NCBI GenBank assembly: GCA_965214695.1
Contig: OZ243967.1
Coordinates: 248,001 to 312,000 of the forward strand
From: JAPOXR01 sp965214695
GTDB taxonomy: Bacteria; Pseudomonadota; Alphaproteobacteria; Rhodobacterales; Rhodobacteraceae
Reading direction: 5' to 3'
DNA length: 64,000 bases
Shown: one piece after another, positions 16,531-25,856 of the stretch
How positions within the stretch are numbered: position 1 is the first letter of the stretch
Layout: each line of letters opens with the position of its first letter
Notes under the pieces: model-generated
The model's input: only the letters and a program-made list of their open reading frames with translations
Told to the model about the DNA's origin: nothing
Databases searched by the model: none
Position numbers and translations under genes: made by a program

Positions 16531-17411
16531 CCGAGCAAGACATGGATGCCGATTGGCTGGTCTTTCATCCCGATCCCAAGGTGCCGGACTTCAAACTGCC
16601 CGAAGGGGCGGTGGACGCCCATTGCCATGTCTTTGGCCCGTCGCCGGAGTTTCCCTTTGCGCCAGAACGCAAATACACCCCCTGCAATGCGGGCAAGGAT
16701 CAGCTTTTTGCCTTGCGTGACCATCTGGGCTTTTCACGAAACGTGATCGTGCAGGCGACCTGTCACGGCAAGGATAATTCGGCTTTGGTCGATGCCTGCC
16801 GCGCGGCCGGGGATTTGGCGCGTGGCGTGGTCAGCGTCGGCGCGGATATAACTCCGGAAGAATTGGCCGAAATGCATGACGCGGGTGTTCGTGGCGTTCG
16901 CTTCAACTTTGTCAAACGTCTGGTGGATGCGACCCCAAAAGAGGTCTTTACCGGGATTGCCGACAAGATTCAGGCGTTCGGCTGGTCCATCGTGGTTTAT
17001 TTCGAGGCGGCCGACCTGGAAGAGTTGGAGTCCTTCCTCAAGCAATTGCCTGGTATCATCGTTGTCGATCACATGGGCCGCCCGGATGTGTCCAAGGGTG
17101 TGGATCACCCCGATTTCAAGCGGTTCATCCGCCTGATGTCCGAGAGTGAAAACATCTGGACCAAAGTTACCTGCCCGGAGCGGTTGACATTCGGAGGCCC
17201 GCCCTATGGCGACGTTGAGCCCTATTACCGGAGTATCGTTGATCAATTCGAAGATCGGGTCCTGTGGGGAACCGATTGGCCACATCCAAACATGAAATCG
17301 CATATGCCCGATGATGGCGCGCTCGTGGATTACATACCGCGCATCGCGCGCACGCCGGAGCAGCAGGAAAAGCTACTCGTCGCCAATCCGATGCGCCTAT
17401 ACTGGTCGTAG
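16527..17411 (+). CDS. ligI: 2-pyrone-4,6-dicarboxylate lactonase
   Basis: LigI hydrolyses 2-pyrone-4,6-dicarboxylate to 4-oxalomesaconate. The protein is 294 aa, from the amidohydrolase superfamily. The HxH motif is VDAHCHVFGP (about residue 29), followed by VQATCHGKDN, VRFNFVKRLVD, VDHMGRPD and the catalytic Asp in WGTDWPHPNM. This agrees strongly with Sphingobium LigI as I remember it. It is the last gene of the galB-ligK-galD-ligI operon and, with ligABC, completes the pathway. I see no clear terminator after it. Confidence 0.95.
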   Translation: MTEQDMDADWLVFHPDPKVPDFKLPEGAVDAHCHVFGPSPEFPFAPERKYTPCNAGKDQLFALRDHLGFSRNVIVQATCHGKDNSALVDACRAAGDLARGVVSVGADITPEELAEMHDAGVRGVRFNFVKRLVDATPKEVFTGIADKIQAFGWSIVVYFEAADLEELESFLKQLPGIIVVDHMGRPDVSKGVDHPDFKRFIRLMSESENIWTKVTCPERLTFGGPPYGDVEPYYRSIVDQFEDRVLWGTDWPHPNMKSHMPDDGALVDYIPRIARTPEQQEKLLVANPMRLYWS

Positions 17412-18279
17412 GGTCTTGCGCCGGCCCACTCGGCCTCTTCTTGAGATTGGGTGCAAGGACGCAAGCAGCGCCCACAAACACGAGAGTGCATCAGCATGGA
17501 ACGTCAGTTGCAATACGCTCATTTTGAAGGTCAGCACGGCTGGGCTTCAGTTGGCACCTCGCTGTCAAGAGCCAGCAGGCTGGGTGAGAAATCCCAAAAA
17601 CAAATATAGCATAAGATAGTAACTGCTCACCCGTTTTGAGTGCCGGGCCTTGCGTAGTGCAGCCTGATCATGTTGTCGGCCTTTCCGGCGGGCGCGATCT
17701 GGAAGGCGACGAGGGGGCTGTAGCCAGGTGCCACCATCGAACTGTTCGCTGGCTGTCGACGGTTGTCATGATGAGCGGGATACTGGCGGAAAATCGCTCT
17801 CCTTGAGTGCCGTATCGGCCCTTCCGCATCGCTGATCGTGACATGCAACGTCTCGGGGATGTAGCCGATGGAAATGTACGACGGGGAGAAAACCGTGCCT
17901 GGCCACCCAGCTAAGCGCGGTTTGGTTCAGCCGTTAACATCTGCATTCGGCCTCGCTGTCAGAACCGACTTTTTGGGTATGTCATCATGTCAGGGCGGCG
18001 TTGACGATGTCGTTCCAGTTGGTGGCCGCCAGCGGGCGCCAAATCCGTTGGGCTTCCTGCCTTGATTGGGGTTCGATGTCGTCCGAGATCCTGCTTCTTT
18101 CGCGACGGGCGGCGTCCCGTCAATTCGGTGGCTCCGTTGACGACGGTATCCGTCCAGTGGTTGCGGTGTGTCGAATCACGGAGGCGCTCAATCTTGTATC
18201 CATCGACACTTGTCGGGGCACGACACTCGTTCGGGGACGAGATCCGGCCGGGCGTCGGTGCTTGTGGCGATCTGGTCGA
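17412..18279. other. Gene-free junction, probably decayed sequence
   Basis: This 868-bp stretch has no convincing gene on either strand. The longest minus-strand fragment (17627-17848, 73 codons) has no Shine-Dalgarno sequence and resembles nothing I know. Other frames are broken by stops. The stretch separates the aromatic island from DNA with a different oligonucleotide signature. No transposase, integrase, inverted terminal repeats or tRNA was found. It may be scar sequence from an old insertion or pseudogenes too decayed to recognise. Confidence 0.5.
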
Positions 18280-19551
18280 TCATATTGATCGGACAAGCTG
18301 GTTGGTGGTGAATGCCAATGAGTAGATCCGGGATTTGAAGGTGGAATGGGGGGCTGCGGTCACACTTGTCACCGGAAGAGGGAGGTCCGCCGGGTCCATT
18401 CCGGCCAAGATGGCGGCCATTGACTGGCCAAGCAGGGTGCCGGTGGTGATCCCGCGGCCATTGTAGCCGATCGGGGTCCACAAGCCATCTGCCAGCCGGT
18501 GCACCCTCGGCAAATTGTCCGGGGTCATGGCGATCCGTCCATGCCACGCGGAGTCAAGCTCTACCGGCCCGAGTCCGGGAAACATCCGGGAAATCTGCCG
18601 CCTGGCCCAGCGCTGCGTCAGCCCGGCGCTGACCGAACCAGCGACCCGACCCATCGTTCCGACGATCAGCCGGCCGGCGGCATCGCGCCGAATGGTGAAC
18701 ATGATCGTACCGGTATCCCACAACCCTTGCTGCCCGGGGAGGATATGATCGGCGTTCGCACCAAGGGGGCTGGTCGCAACCTGGAGGTAGTGAATAATGG
18801 TGAATTCAGACTTCAGGCCTGACCACAAATCGCCGGTATAGGCGTTGGTGCCGATGACGACATTCCTGGCTCGGATGGGGCCATGATCCGTCTCGACCTG
18901 CCAGCGCCCGCTCCGGCTTTCAAGGGCAGTGGCACGAATTCCGGTGGCAATCCTGGCGCCGACAGCAACTGCGGCGCGGGCAAGGCCACGGCAATATGCC
19001 ATCGGGTTGATTGTTCCGGCCCGATGGTCGATCAGCCCGCCATAATACCGGCCAGTTCCAATCAGTTCCGCGGCCTCGCCGCGATCCAGGAGGTCTACCG
19101 GCTCGCCAAGCCGCTGCCACTGCGCATGTCTCTCCTCCAGGTCACGCAGGCCAGCCCTGGAATGGGCGGCGTGCACGGTTCCCGCCCTTGTTGCCTCGCA
19201 GCGAATCCCGTACTTGTTGACCAGTTCGAACACCTTCGACGGGGCTTTGCTGAACCGTTTCACGAATCGCGGCCCGTACCGGGGGCCGAGCGTCTCGATA
19301 ATTCGTGCGGGAGGAAGCCAGGCCGCGGCGTTGACCAGGCCGACATTGCGCCCCGAACCGCCGAAGCCGATGCGTTGGGCCTCAATGACCTGGCAGGACA
19401 GCCCGCTCTCGGCGCAGTGCAGGGCGGCAGACAGGCCGGTATAGCCAGCGCCGATTATGGCGACATCGACATCACCGCCTTGCCCGAAATCCGAGGCAAC
19501 CTCGTCCTCTTCGGAGGTTTGATCCCACAGCGAAACCGGTCCTGCGTGCAT
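18280..19551 (-). CDS. FAD-dependent oxidoreductase, DAO family (PuuB-like)
   Basis: This is a flavoprotein amine or amino-acid oxidase of 423 aa. The FAD dinucleotide-binding motif is VAIIGAGYTGLSAALH (about residues 30-45), followed by GFGGSGRNVGLVNAA. A second conserved FAD region near the C-terminus is YNGRGITTGTLLG. It is closest in style to gamma-glutamylputrescine oxidase and other DAO members, which oxidise C-N bonds. An upstream in-frame Met at 19587 exists; 19551 gives a normal N-terminus. It is transcribed away from the ROK operon and may act on the same substrate. Confidence 0.85.
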   Translation of the reverse strand: MHAGPVSLWDQTSEEDEVASDFGQGGDVDVAIIGAGYTGLSAALHCAESGLSCQVIEAQRIGFGGSGRNVGLVNAAAWLPPARIIETLGPRYGPRFVKRFSKAPSKVFELVNKYGIRCEATRAGTVHAAHSRAGLRDLEERHAQWQRLGEPVDLLDRGEAAELIGTGRYYGGLIDHRAGTINPMAYCRGLARAAVAVGARIATGIRATALESRSGRWQVETDHGPIRARNVVIGTNAYTGDLWSGLKSEFTIIHYLQVATSPLGANADHILPGQQGLWDTGTIMFTIRRDAAGRLIVGTMGRVAGSVSAGLTQRWARRQISRMFPGLGPVELDSAWHGRIAMTPDNLPRVHRLADGLWTPIGYNGRGITTGTLLGQSMAAILAGMDPADLPLPVTSVTAAPHSTFKSRIYSLAFTTNQLVRSI

Positions 19552-20021
19552 GATCCTGTCCTGAAACTGGCGCTCGGCCAGTATCAACCTGCATCACCGC
19601 GGGAATACGTGTCAAACGCGACCTCGGCCTGGTCGGCTTTACAATGGCCGGTTGCCAGGCTGGTCGGGGTTGCCATGTTCCGGGTCAGCGTTGCAGTGCA
19701 GGGATGGCGGGCCGTCGTGTCGGCCCTGTTGCCGACAGGCCGGCCGGGTGTCGCAACGGCCACGAGTCCCGGCGCGGCCCAAAGGAAAAGAGGTGCCGGT
19801 CACTTCCCGGGGCAGGGGATTCGTGCTGTGAATGGCCATTTTGTGAATCCTGGGTTCCGGGACCTGACCGGCCCGGCGGGTTGGACGGAACCGATCGGCG
19901 TCCCGGCGCTGGCCGCCACGAGGGTCAGCGTGCCGAACTCTGCCGGACGGCCCGGTGGCCGGTCCGGCAATTCGAGCAGGACTGGAGCGTGAATTTCGTT
20001 GACCGGGTCAAGATTCTGTAT
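19552..20021. other. Intergenic region between oxidase and ROK regulator
   Basis: This is about 470 bp with no gene I can support. Short open frames lack ribosome binding sites and family features. The stretch must contain the oxidase promoter. A half-site TTCGTT at 19996-20001 resembles one arm of the ROK operator just downstream. Confidence 0.4.
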
Positions 20022-20044
20022 TAGTTCGTTAACTGAACGAACTA
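20022..20044. promoter_or_regulatory. Perfect palindromic operator in front of the ROK gene
   Basis: TAGTTCGTT (20022-20030) and AACGAACTA (20036-20044) form 9-bp perfect inverted arms around a 5-bp spacer. It ends 5 nt before the proposed ROK start, so a bound repressor would block transcription of the whole operon. Autoregulation by the ROK protein is the simplest reading. Confidence 0.8.
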
Positions 20045-20049
20045 TTGGA

Positions 20050-21276
20050 ATGCGCGGCAAAATGCCGGATCCGTCGAGAATTTCACGCCGCATGTCGCAA
20101 AGCGCGATCATTCAGGCGATCGTGGATTACCGGCCTGTCTCCCGCGCCAGCGTTTCCAAGATCACCGGGTTGTCCAAGCAGACTGTCTCCGAAATCGTCT
20201 CCAAGCTCGAAAATGGTGGCTGGGTACAGACGGCGGGGCAGACCGAGGGACATGTGGGAAGACGGGCAGTTGTCTACGAGATGACGCCGACCGCGGCGAC
20301 CGTTGCCAGCGTTGATTTGGGGGGGACCAAGGTTCGCACCGCCCTGTGGGACCTGACCGGCGCAATGAGGTCAGAGCTCGTCGAGCGAACGAACCGGGCC
20401 GGCGGTGTCGATATTGTCGAGCAGATTGCCCGCATGGTCAGGGCCGCAATGTCCGAAGCAAATGTCGCCGACAAGGATTTGCGTGTTGTCGTGGTCGGTG
20501 TGCCTGGGGTTCCAAGTCCAGACGATGGCAGCGTCCTCATGGCACCAAACATACCAGGCATTGGCGAGATCGATTTCCGGGGCCTGCTCCAGGACAGGCT
20601 CGGCGTTGAGACGATCGTCGAGAATGACGTCAATCTTTTCGCGCTCGGCGAACACTGGCTCAACAACCGGTCCGAACACGACATCCTTGCCTATATCTCG
20701 GTTGGGACCGGGCTCGGCGCCGGAATTGTTGCCGGTGGCAAGCTGTTGCGAGGCAGTTCCGGTGCCGCCGGTGAGGTGGGATACCTGCCATTCGGCGCCG
20801 ATCCGTTCGAAGCCGAAAGCATGAAGGTCGGTGCATTGGAGCGGGCAGCGGCAACCGGTGCAATTGTCGAACTCTACAGGAGCCGGACGGGCAGGCAGGT
20901 GGCTGTTCCCGATGTCTTCGATGCTGCTGAACGGGGTGACGAGGCGGCGTCCGAAACATTGGATTGCGTGGCAGGTCAGATTGCACGGGCAGTTGTTGCC
21001 ATTGCCGCTGTCGTGGATCCGGGCATGATCATCGTGGGCGGATCGGTCGGCTCGCGTGACGAGTTGCTGACCCGGGTACGAGAGCAGGCCAAGAAGTGCT
21101 ATCCGCGCCAGGTCAATATCGAGAAGTCCAGGCTTGGAGACCGTGCCGCCCTGGCTGGCGGTGCCGCAATAGCTCTGACCAACTTGCATTCCTCGCTGTT
21201 TGCCGAGGGACAAAAGGGTGCTGAAATCCAGATTCCGCCACCACCTGTCGAAACCATCATGCGGCATGGATGTTGA
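20050..21276 (+). CDS. ROK family transcriptional repressor
   Basis: This is a 408-aa NagC/XylR-like regulator. An N-terminal winged HTH covers about residues 15-62 (core SVSKITGLSKQTVSEIVSKL). A sugar-kinase-like domain follows, with the DLGGTK phosphate motif at residues 89-94 and GVPGVPSPDDG and YISVGTGLGAGI downstream. The Cys-rich zinc motif common in ROK proteins is absent: GEVGYLPFGADPFE stands where CxCGxxGC would be. Ligand binding may therefore differ. The start is uncertain; 20050 directly follows the operator and lacks a good ribosome site, while 20062 and 20092 are alternatives. It overlaps the M20 gene by 7 nt. Confidence 0.88.
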   Translation: MRGKMPDPSRISRRMSQSAIIQAIVDYRPVSRASVSKITGLSKQTVSEIVSKLENGGWVQTAGQTEGHVGRRAVVYEMTPTAATVASVDLGGTKVRTALWDLTGAMRSELVERTNRAGGVDIVEQIARMVRAAMSEANVADKDLRVVVVGVPGVPSPDDGSVLMAPNIPGIGEIDFRGLLQDRLGVETIVENDVNLFALGEHWLNNRSEHDILAYISVGTGLGAGIVAGGKLLRGSSGAAGEVGYLPFGADPFEAESMKVGALERAAATGAIVELYRSRTGRQVAVPDVFDAAERGDEAASETLDCVAGQIARAVVAIAAVVDPGMIIVGGSVGSRDELLTRVREQAKKCYPRQVNIEKSRLGDRAALAGGAAIALTNLHSSLFAEGQKGAEIQIPPPPVETIMRHGC

Positions 21277-22529
21277 AGGGCATGGATATCCTGCAGAGAC
21301 TGCATGGGGCACAGGACGCGTGCGCTGACCTGGATTTTCTTCGGCGGGCGCTGTCGATCGAGAGCATAACCGGCAATGAAACTCGTTTTGCCCGGTTCCT
21401 GGAAGGCGAATTGACGTCGCTTGGTCTTGACACTGGCAGAAGCGAATTCGCTGAAGGGCGGGAAAATGTCTGGGGACGCATGTCGTCCGGAGCTGGCGGA
21501 AGGCATCTCGCCTTCGTTGGCCATACCGATACGGTTCACGTTCGCGGATGGCAGGAGCACTGGCGTGGGGACATTCGCGAGGATCCGTTCGGTGCTGCCG
21601 AGATTGACGGCCATATCTGGGCGCGCGGTGCCTGTGATCTCAAGGCCGGAATCTGTGCGGCCGTTTCCGGTTTGCGCCTGCTGCAGGCCGCGGGAATCGA
21701 GCTTGCCGGCGAGGTCACTTTTGCTTTCGTCGGGGATGAGGAAAGCGGCGAGCCTGGCACCGGCACCAGTGCTGGCATCAAGGATCTTGTTCGGCGTGTG
21801 GCATCGGGCGAGATTGCCCGACCGGATTTTGCAATATACGTGGAGCCCACCAGGCTGGACGTGTTCACCGCGCAGATCGGATTCTTCATCTCCGAGATCA
21901 CGGTTTCCGGCAAATCGGCGTATTTCGGGCGGCCTGAACTGGGTGTGGATGCGGTCAGGGCAACGCATGAAGTTCTGACCCGGATCTGGGACCACGATGC
22001 AGAGTTGGGGGTCGGGCCGGTTCATGAACTGACCGGAAACTCGTCGGTCCTGGTTACCGGGATCAATGGCGGCGGTTATATCTCGGTCCCCGGAGCCTGC
22101 GGGCTTTCACTGATCCGGACATTGCGTCCCGGCGAATCGCTCGATGACGCGGTACAGGCACTTGAAGCCGCGGTGCTGGGCGCATGGCTGCCCGAGGGAA
22201 TTTCCGTGTCTTTCGACTACCCGGCAGGCCGGGACCATGCCTTGGGCGGGTCTCCGGTCGAAACCGATCCCGATTCCGAGGCGGTGCGCCTCCTGCAGGA
22301 CTGCATCCGGCGCGGAATTGCGGGCAGGGGTGCCATTGATGGCGCACCCTACTGGTCCGAAGCCCCGTTCCTGGTCAACGGGATCGGATGCCCCGCGGTC
22401 TATTGTGCCCCCGGTGACATCGCTGTTGCCCATACTTTCGAGGAAAGGATCGGCATGGAGGAATACCTCGCCGCAATCCGGGTCTTTGCTGCCTTCACCG
22501 CAGAATATTGCGGATTGGAGCCTTCGTAA
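21270..22529 (+). CDS. M20 family metallohydrolase (ArgE/DapE-like deacylase)
   Basis: This is a zinc-dependent amide hydrolase of 419 aa. The di-metal site is visible in VGHTDTVH, GACDLKAG, the catalytic Glu pair in GDEESGEPG, and the final ligand in AHTFEERIG. The dimerisation lid lies between about residues 200 and 310. It overlaps the ROK gene and is the first enzyme of the operon, so it probably removes an acyl group or splits an amide in the imported compound. The second Met (21282) is an alternative start. Confidence 0.86.
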   Translation: MLKGMDILQRLHGAQDACADLDFLRRALSIESITGNETRFARFLEGELTSLGLDTGRSEFAEGRENVWGRMSSGAGGRHLAFVGHTDTVHVRGWQEHWRGDIREDPFGAAEIDGHIWARGACDLKAGICAAVSGLRLLQAAGIELAGEVTFAFVGDEESGEPGTGTSAGIKDLVRRVASGEIARPDFAIYVEPTRLDVFTAQIGFFISEITVSGKSAYFGRPELGVDAVRATHEVLTRIWDHDAELGVGPVHELTGNSSVLVTGINGGGYISVPGACGLSLIRTLRPGESLDDAVQALEAAVLGAWLPEGISVSFDYPAGRDHALGGSPVETDPDSEAVRLLQDCIRRGIAGRGAIDGAPYWSEAPFLVNGIGCPAVYCAPGDIAVAHTFEERIGMEEYLAAIRVFAAFTAEYCGLEPS

Positions 22530-22554
22530 CCCACTGCAACCAAAGGAGAATAAA

Positions 22555-23610
22555 ATGAACACTCTCACACGCATTGTTGCCGCATCCGCATTGCTCGGAC
22601 TTGCAACCTTGCCGGGTCTGGCCGAGACCATTGGACCGGCAGGCGAGACAGCAACGCCGACCGCGTCCATCGTGGTGGGTGACGACCAGGTTGCCGCGGT
22701 CCAGGCGGCCAACTACACGGCTGCCCTGCTGTGGCATGATCAATCGGACTTTGTCAGCGCTGTCACTGCCGGAGCAAGCGACGAGTTTTCCCGCCTGGGC
22801 ATCGAGGTTGTTGCGGTGACCAGTGCCGGTTTCGATGCGGCCAAGCAGCGCAGCGACATCGAAACCGCGATGGCCAGGAATCCCAGCATAATCCTGTCGC
22901 TTCCGCTTGATCCGGTAACGTCTGCCGCTGCGTTCGAAGAGGCGAAGGAAGCCGGTGTGGCGCTGACTTTCCTGTCCAACCTGCCATCCGGCTACCAGCA
23001 TCCGGCGGACTATGCGGCAATCGTGACCGACGATCTGTTCCAGATGGGCAAGCAGGCGGCCGATGCGCTTGCAGCGTCCATGGATGGCGAGGGAACGGTC
23101 GGGTGGGTCTATCACGACGCTGCCTATTACGTCACCAACCAGCGCGACAATGCCTTCAAGACCACGATCGAAAACGACTACCCGAATATTTCGATCGTGG
23201 CCGAACAGGGAATCAGCGATCCGGCACGGGCCGAGGAGATTGCCAACGCAATGCTGCTGAAGCACCCGGATCTGGGCGGGATCTACGTCACCTGGGCCGG
23301 GCCGGCCGAGGGTGTCCTGGCGGCATTGCGAGCCAATGGCAATGAAACCACCAGGATCGTGACGCTGGACCTTTCGGAGCCGATCGCACTTGATATGGTG
23401 CGTGGCGGCAATGTCGTGGCAATCGTCGCCGACGAAGCCTATGAACTCGGGCGGGCAATGGCGGCATCCGCCGTGCTCCACCTGCTGGGCGAGGAGGTGC
23501 CGCCCTTCCTGGTTGCCCCGGCGATAACCGTGCAGGCGGACAATGTGGTCGAGGGGTGGAACCGGTCCCTCAAACTTGACCCGCCGGCAAGCGTGATGTC
23601 TGCCAACTGA
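22555..23610 (+). CDS. Sugar ABC transporter substrate-binding protein
   Basis: This is a periplasmic binding protein of 351 aa, of the ribose/galactose type (type 1 periplasmic fold). The signal peptide is residues 1-23, ending PGLA-ET. Recognisable parts are VTAGASDEFSRLGIEVV, the hinge region SLPLDPVTSA and DLFQMGKQAADALAA. The start has AAAGGAG seven nt upstream. It feeds the permease at 23677 and the ATPase at 25853. A strong stem-loop follows its stop codon. Confidence 0.9.
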   Translation: MNTLTRIVAASALLGLATLPGLAETIGPAGETATPTASIVVGDDQVAAVQAANYTAALLWHDQSDFVSAVTAGASDEFSRLGIEVVAVTSAGFDAAKQRSDIETAMARNPSIILSLPLDPVTSAAAFEEAKEAGVALTFLSNLPSGYQHPADYAAIVTDDLFQMGKQAADALAASMDGEGTVGWVYHDAAYYVTNQRDNAFKTTIENDYPNISIVAEQGISDPARAEEIANAMLLKHPDLGGIYVTWAGPAEGVLAALRANGNETTRIVTLDLSEPIALDMVRGGNVVAIVADEAYELGRAMAASAVLHLLGEEVPPFLVAPAITVQADNVVEGWNRSLKLDPPASVMSAN

Positions 23611-23619
23611 ACCGATTCT

Positions 23620-23649
23620 GATGGTGGGCCGCACCGGTGGCCCGCCATC
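23620..23649 (+). terminator. Intercistronic stem-loop after the sugar-binding-protein gene
   Basis: GATGGTGGGCC and GGCCCGCCATC form an 11-bp stem with one G-U pair and an 8-nt loop, 9 nt after the stop codon and 27 nt before the permease. It has no U-tract. It probably limits read-through and stabilises the upstream message, in the manner known for malE-malF. Confidence 0.72.
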
Positions 23650-23676
23650 GAGTCAAATCCGGAACGGGGGGCAGGA

Positions 23677-24633
23677 ATGGCGAGTGGGTTGGCGGCAAGG
23701 CTGAGGCAGTTCGACCTGCAGAGGAGCGTGATCTATTTCGGTTTTCTCGGGATATTTCTCTTCTTTGCCATTACCCTTCACGATGACGGGTTTCTTACCG
23801 CCAGGAACCTGACCAATATCGTCCTGCAGACAACTCCGGCAACGATCATGGCCATCGGGCTGGTATTCGCGTTGTCGGCGGGTGAGATCGACCTCAGTTT
23901 TGGATCCATTGTCGCGGTCTCTGCCTTGTCTGCCGCCGTGGTCATGCAAAACCATCCCATGATCTACGGGGTGGTTGCAGGGCTTGGCGCCGGTATCGCA
24001 ATCGGCGCCTTTAACGGGTTGCTTGTTGCCTGGCTGCGGCTGCCGTCATTCCTGGTCACCCTTGCCTCGCTGGGGCTGTTTGCCGGCATTGCCCGGTCCA
24101 TGACCGACCTGCGCTCCATTCCGGTGATCAATGACGCCTTTACCGGTTTTTTCGGTTCGGGAAGATTGTTCGGAATACCGTCACTGGTCTTCTGGACTGT
24201 TGCCGCCGTTGCATTCGGTCACGTGATCTACCGGCATACCAAATTCGGCGCCCATGTACTTGCGGTTGGCGACAATGCCCATGCGGCACGGGTCTCCGGG
24301 ATCCGGGTTCAACGGGTCCGCCTCTATGTCCTGACCCTGTGCGGCACCACGGCTGGCCTGGCCGGCCTGCTCTATGCCGGGCGCCTGCAGGCTGCCAAAT
24401 ACACGCTCGGCGAGAGCGATCTGATGACGGTGATTGCGGCTGTCATCGTCGGAGGAACGGCGCTGAACGGGGGCAGGGGATCGGTGATCGGCGCCCTGCT
24501 CGGATCACTCATGATGGGAATGCTCAATAACGGGTTGATCCTTCTGGGCCTGAAGGTATCCGACCAGATGATCGTGCGTGGCCTCATCATCCTGTTGGCC
24601 GTCGCCGTTTCGCTGCGCAATTTCAGAAGCTGA
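23677..24633 (+). CDS. Sugar ABC transporter permease, RbsC type
   Basis: This is an inner-membrane permease of 318 aa with about nine hydrophobic segments. The family signatures LSAGEIDLSFGSIVAVSAL (near residue 67) and IVGGTALNGGRGSVIGALLG (near residue 258) are typical of the ribose/xylose/autoinducer permease family. A GGGGGGCAGGA stretch lies before the ATG. It works with the binding protein just upstream and the ATPase after the YhfX-like gene. Confidence 0.92.
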   Translation: MASGLAARLRQFDLQRSVIYFGFLGIFLFFAITLHDDGFLTARNLTNIVLQTTPATIMAIGLVFALSAGEIDLSFGSIVAVSALSAAVVMQNHPMIYGVVAGLGAGIAIGAFNGLLVAWLRLPSFLVTLASLGLFAGIARSMTDLRSIPVINDAFTGFFGSGRLFGIPSLVFWTVAAVAFGHVIYRHTKFGAHVLAVGDNAHAARVSGIRVQRVRLYVLTLCGTTAGLAGLLYAGRLQAAKYTLGESDLMTVIAAVIVGGTALNGGRGSVIGALLGSLMMGMLNNGLILLGLKVSDQMIVRGLIILLAVAVSLRNFRS

Positions 24634-24647
24634 CCTCGGAGGCGAAC

Positions 24648-25856
24648 ATGTTTCTTGACGTTCTTGTCCGGCGCAACCCGTCCTTCGTCGAAGCTGCCAT
24701 CGCACTTCATCGGCAGGGACGTATTCCTGCCAATTCCTTCGTCCTGGACCTCGATGCCGTCGAGCGAAATTCGAGAGTCTTCAAGGCGGAAGCGGCGCGG
24801 TTGGGATTGAAGGCCCTTGCGATGACAAAGCAGGTCGGGCGGCATTCGGGATTCTGCGAAGCTGTCATGAAAGGGGGAATCGACAGGGCGGTTGCCGTTG
24901 ACATGGCATGTGGCCGGGCCTGCGATCGGGCCGGGTTGAAGATTGGCCATCTTGGCCACCTGGTCCAGGTTCCCGGGCACGAAGCAGAACACGCCGCCGC
25001 CGAACTCAAGCCCGATTACTGGACAGTCTTTTCCGATGAAAAGGCATTGGAAGCAGCGATTGCCGCGACACGCGCCGGAAGGGAGCAGGCCCTCCTTGCC
25101 CGGATCCAGGCCGAGGGCGACACATTCTACCGCGGGCATGAGGGCGGATTCGATGCGCATCGCATTGCCGCGGTGGCCGATCGTCTTGATGCCCTGGACG
25201 GGGCGCGGTTTGCCGGGGTCACCTCCTTCCCGGCGCTCCTCTACGATCCGGAAACATGCCGGGTAAAGCCGACCCGCAACCTGTCGACGCTGAACCGGGC
25301 CGCCGAAGAGCTTGCCCGGTCGGGACGATCCGAGATTGAGATCAATGCTCCCGGAACAACCTCGTCAGTGGTCCTGGCTGCATTGGCGGATGCGGGCGCA
25401 ACGCAATGCGAACCCGGCAACGGGCTGCATGGCACCACGCCGCTGCATGCAATGTCCGACCTGCCGGAAGATCCGGCGGTGTTATACCTGACCGAGATTT
25501 CCCATCTCCATGCCGGACGGGCATACTGTTTTGGCGGTGGCCTCTATATCGACCCGGTGTTTCCATCCTACCAGGTCCAGGCCCTGGTCGCCGGCGAGGC
25601 GCGCTGTAACCGATCTGATCTGCTGGATGCGGAAATCCCCGATTACGCTGCAATCGACTATTACGCGATGATCGATTCGGCTGGCCGGGCGATTGCAGCC
25701 GGCGATTCGGTCATTTTCGGGTTCCGCGGCCAAGCCTTTGTCACCCGAGCTCTCATCGCCGGTATCCGCGGGGTGGCAAGCGGCAATCCCGTGGTTACAA
25801 CCATCGAAAACGGCTTTGGTGACCGGGTTGCCTGGCGCGGGAGCATTGATGAATGA
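24648..25856 (+). CDS. YhfX-like PLP-dependent protein (alanine racemase N-terminal fold)
   Basis: This is a 402-aa protein matching the E. coli YhfX family end to end. The N-terminal half is an alanine-racemase-type TIM barrel (DLDAVERNSRVFKAEAARLG, then AMTKQVGRH with the likely PLP lysine). FAGVTSFPALLYD, NAPGTTSS, CEPGNGLHGTTP and YLTEISHLHAGRAYCFGGG follow. The reaction of YhfX is not settled; racemisation or elimination at an amino acid carbon is expected. It sits inside the ABC operon and overlaps the ATPase start by 4 nt. In E. coli the homologue lies near the fructoselysine genes, which also include a SIS deglycase. Confidence 0.85.
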   Translation: MFLDVLVRRNPSFVEAAIALHRQGRIPANSFVLDLDAVERNSRVFKAEAARLGLKALAMTKQVGRHSGFCEAVMKGGIDRAVAVDMACGRACDRAGLKIGHLGHLVQVPGHEAEHAAAELKPDYWTVFSDEKALEAAIAATRAGREQALLARIQAEGDTFYRGHEGGFDAHRIAAVADRLDALDGARFAGVTSFPALLYDPETCRVKPTRNLSTLNRAAEELARSGRSEIEINAPGTTSSVVLAALADAGATQCEPGNGLHGTTPLHAMSDLPEDPAVLYLTEISHLHAGRAYCFGGGLYIDPVFPSYQVQALVAGEARCNRSDLLDAEIPDYAAIDYYAMIDSAGRAIAAGDSVIFGFRGQAFVTRALIAGIRGVASGNPVVTTIENGFGDRVAWRGSIDE

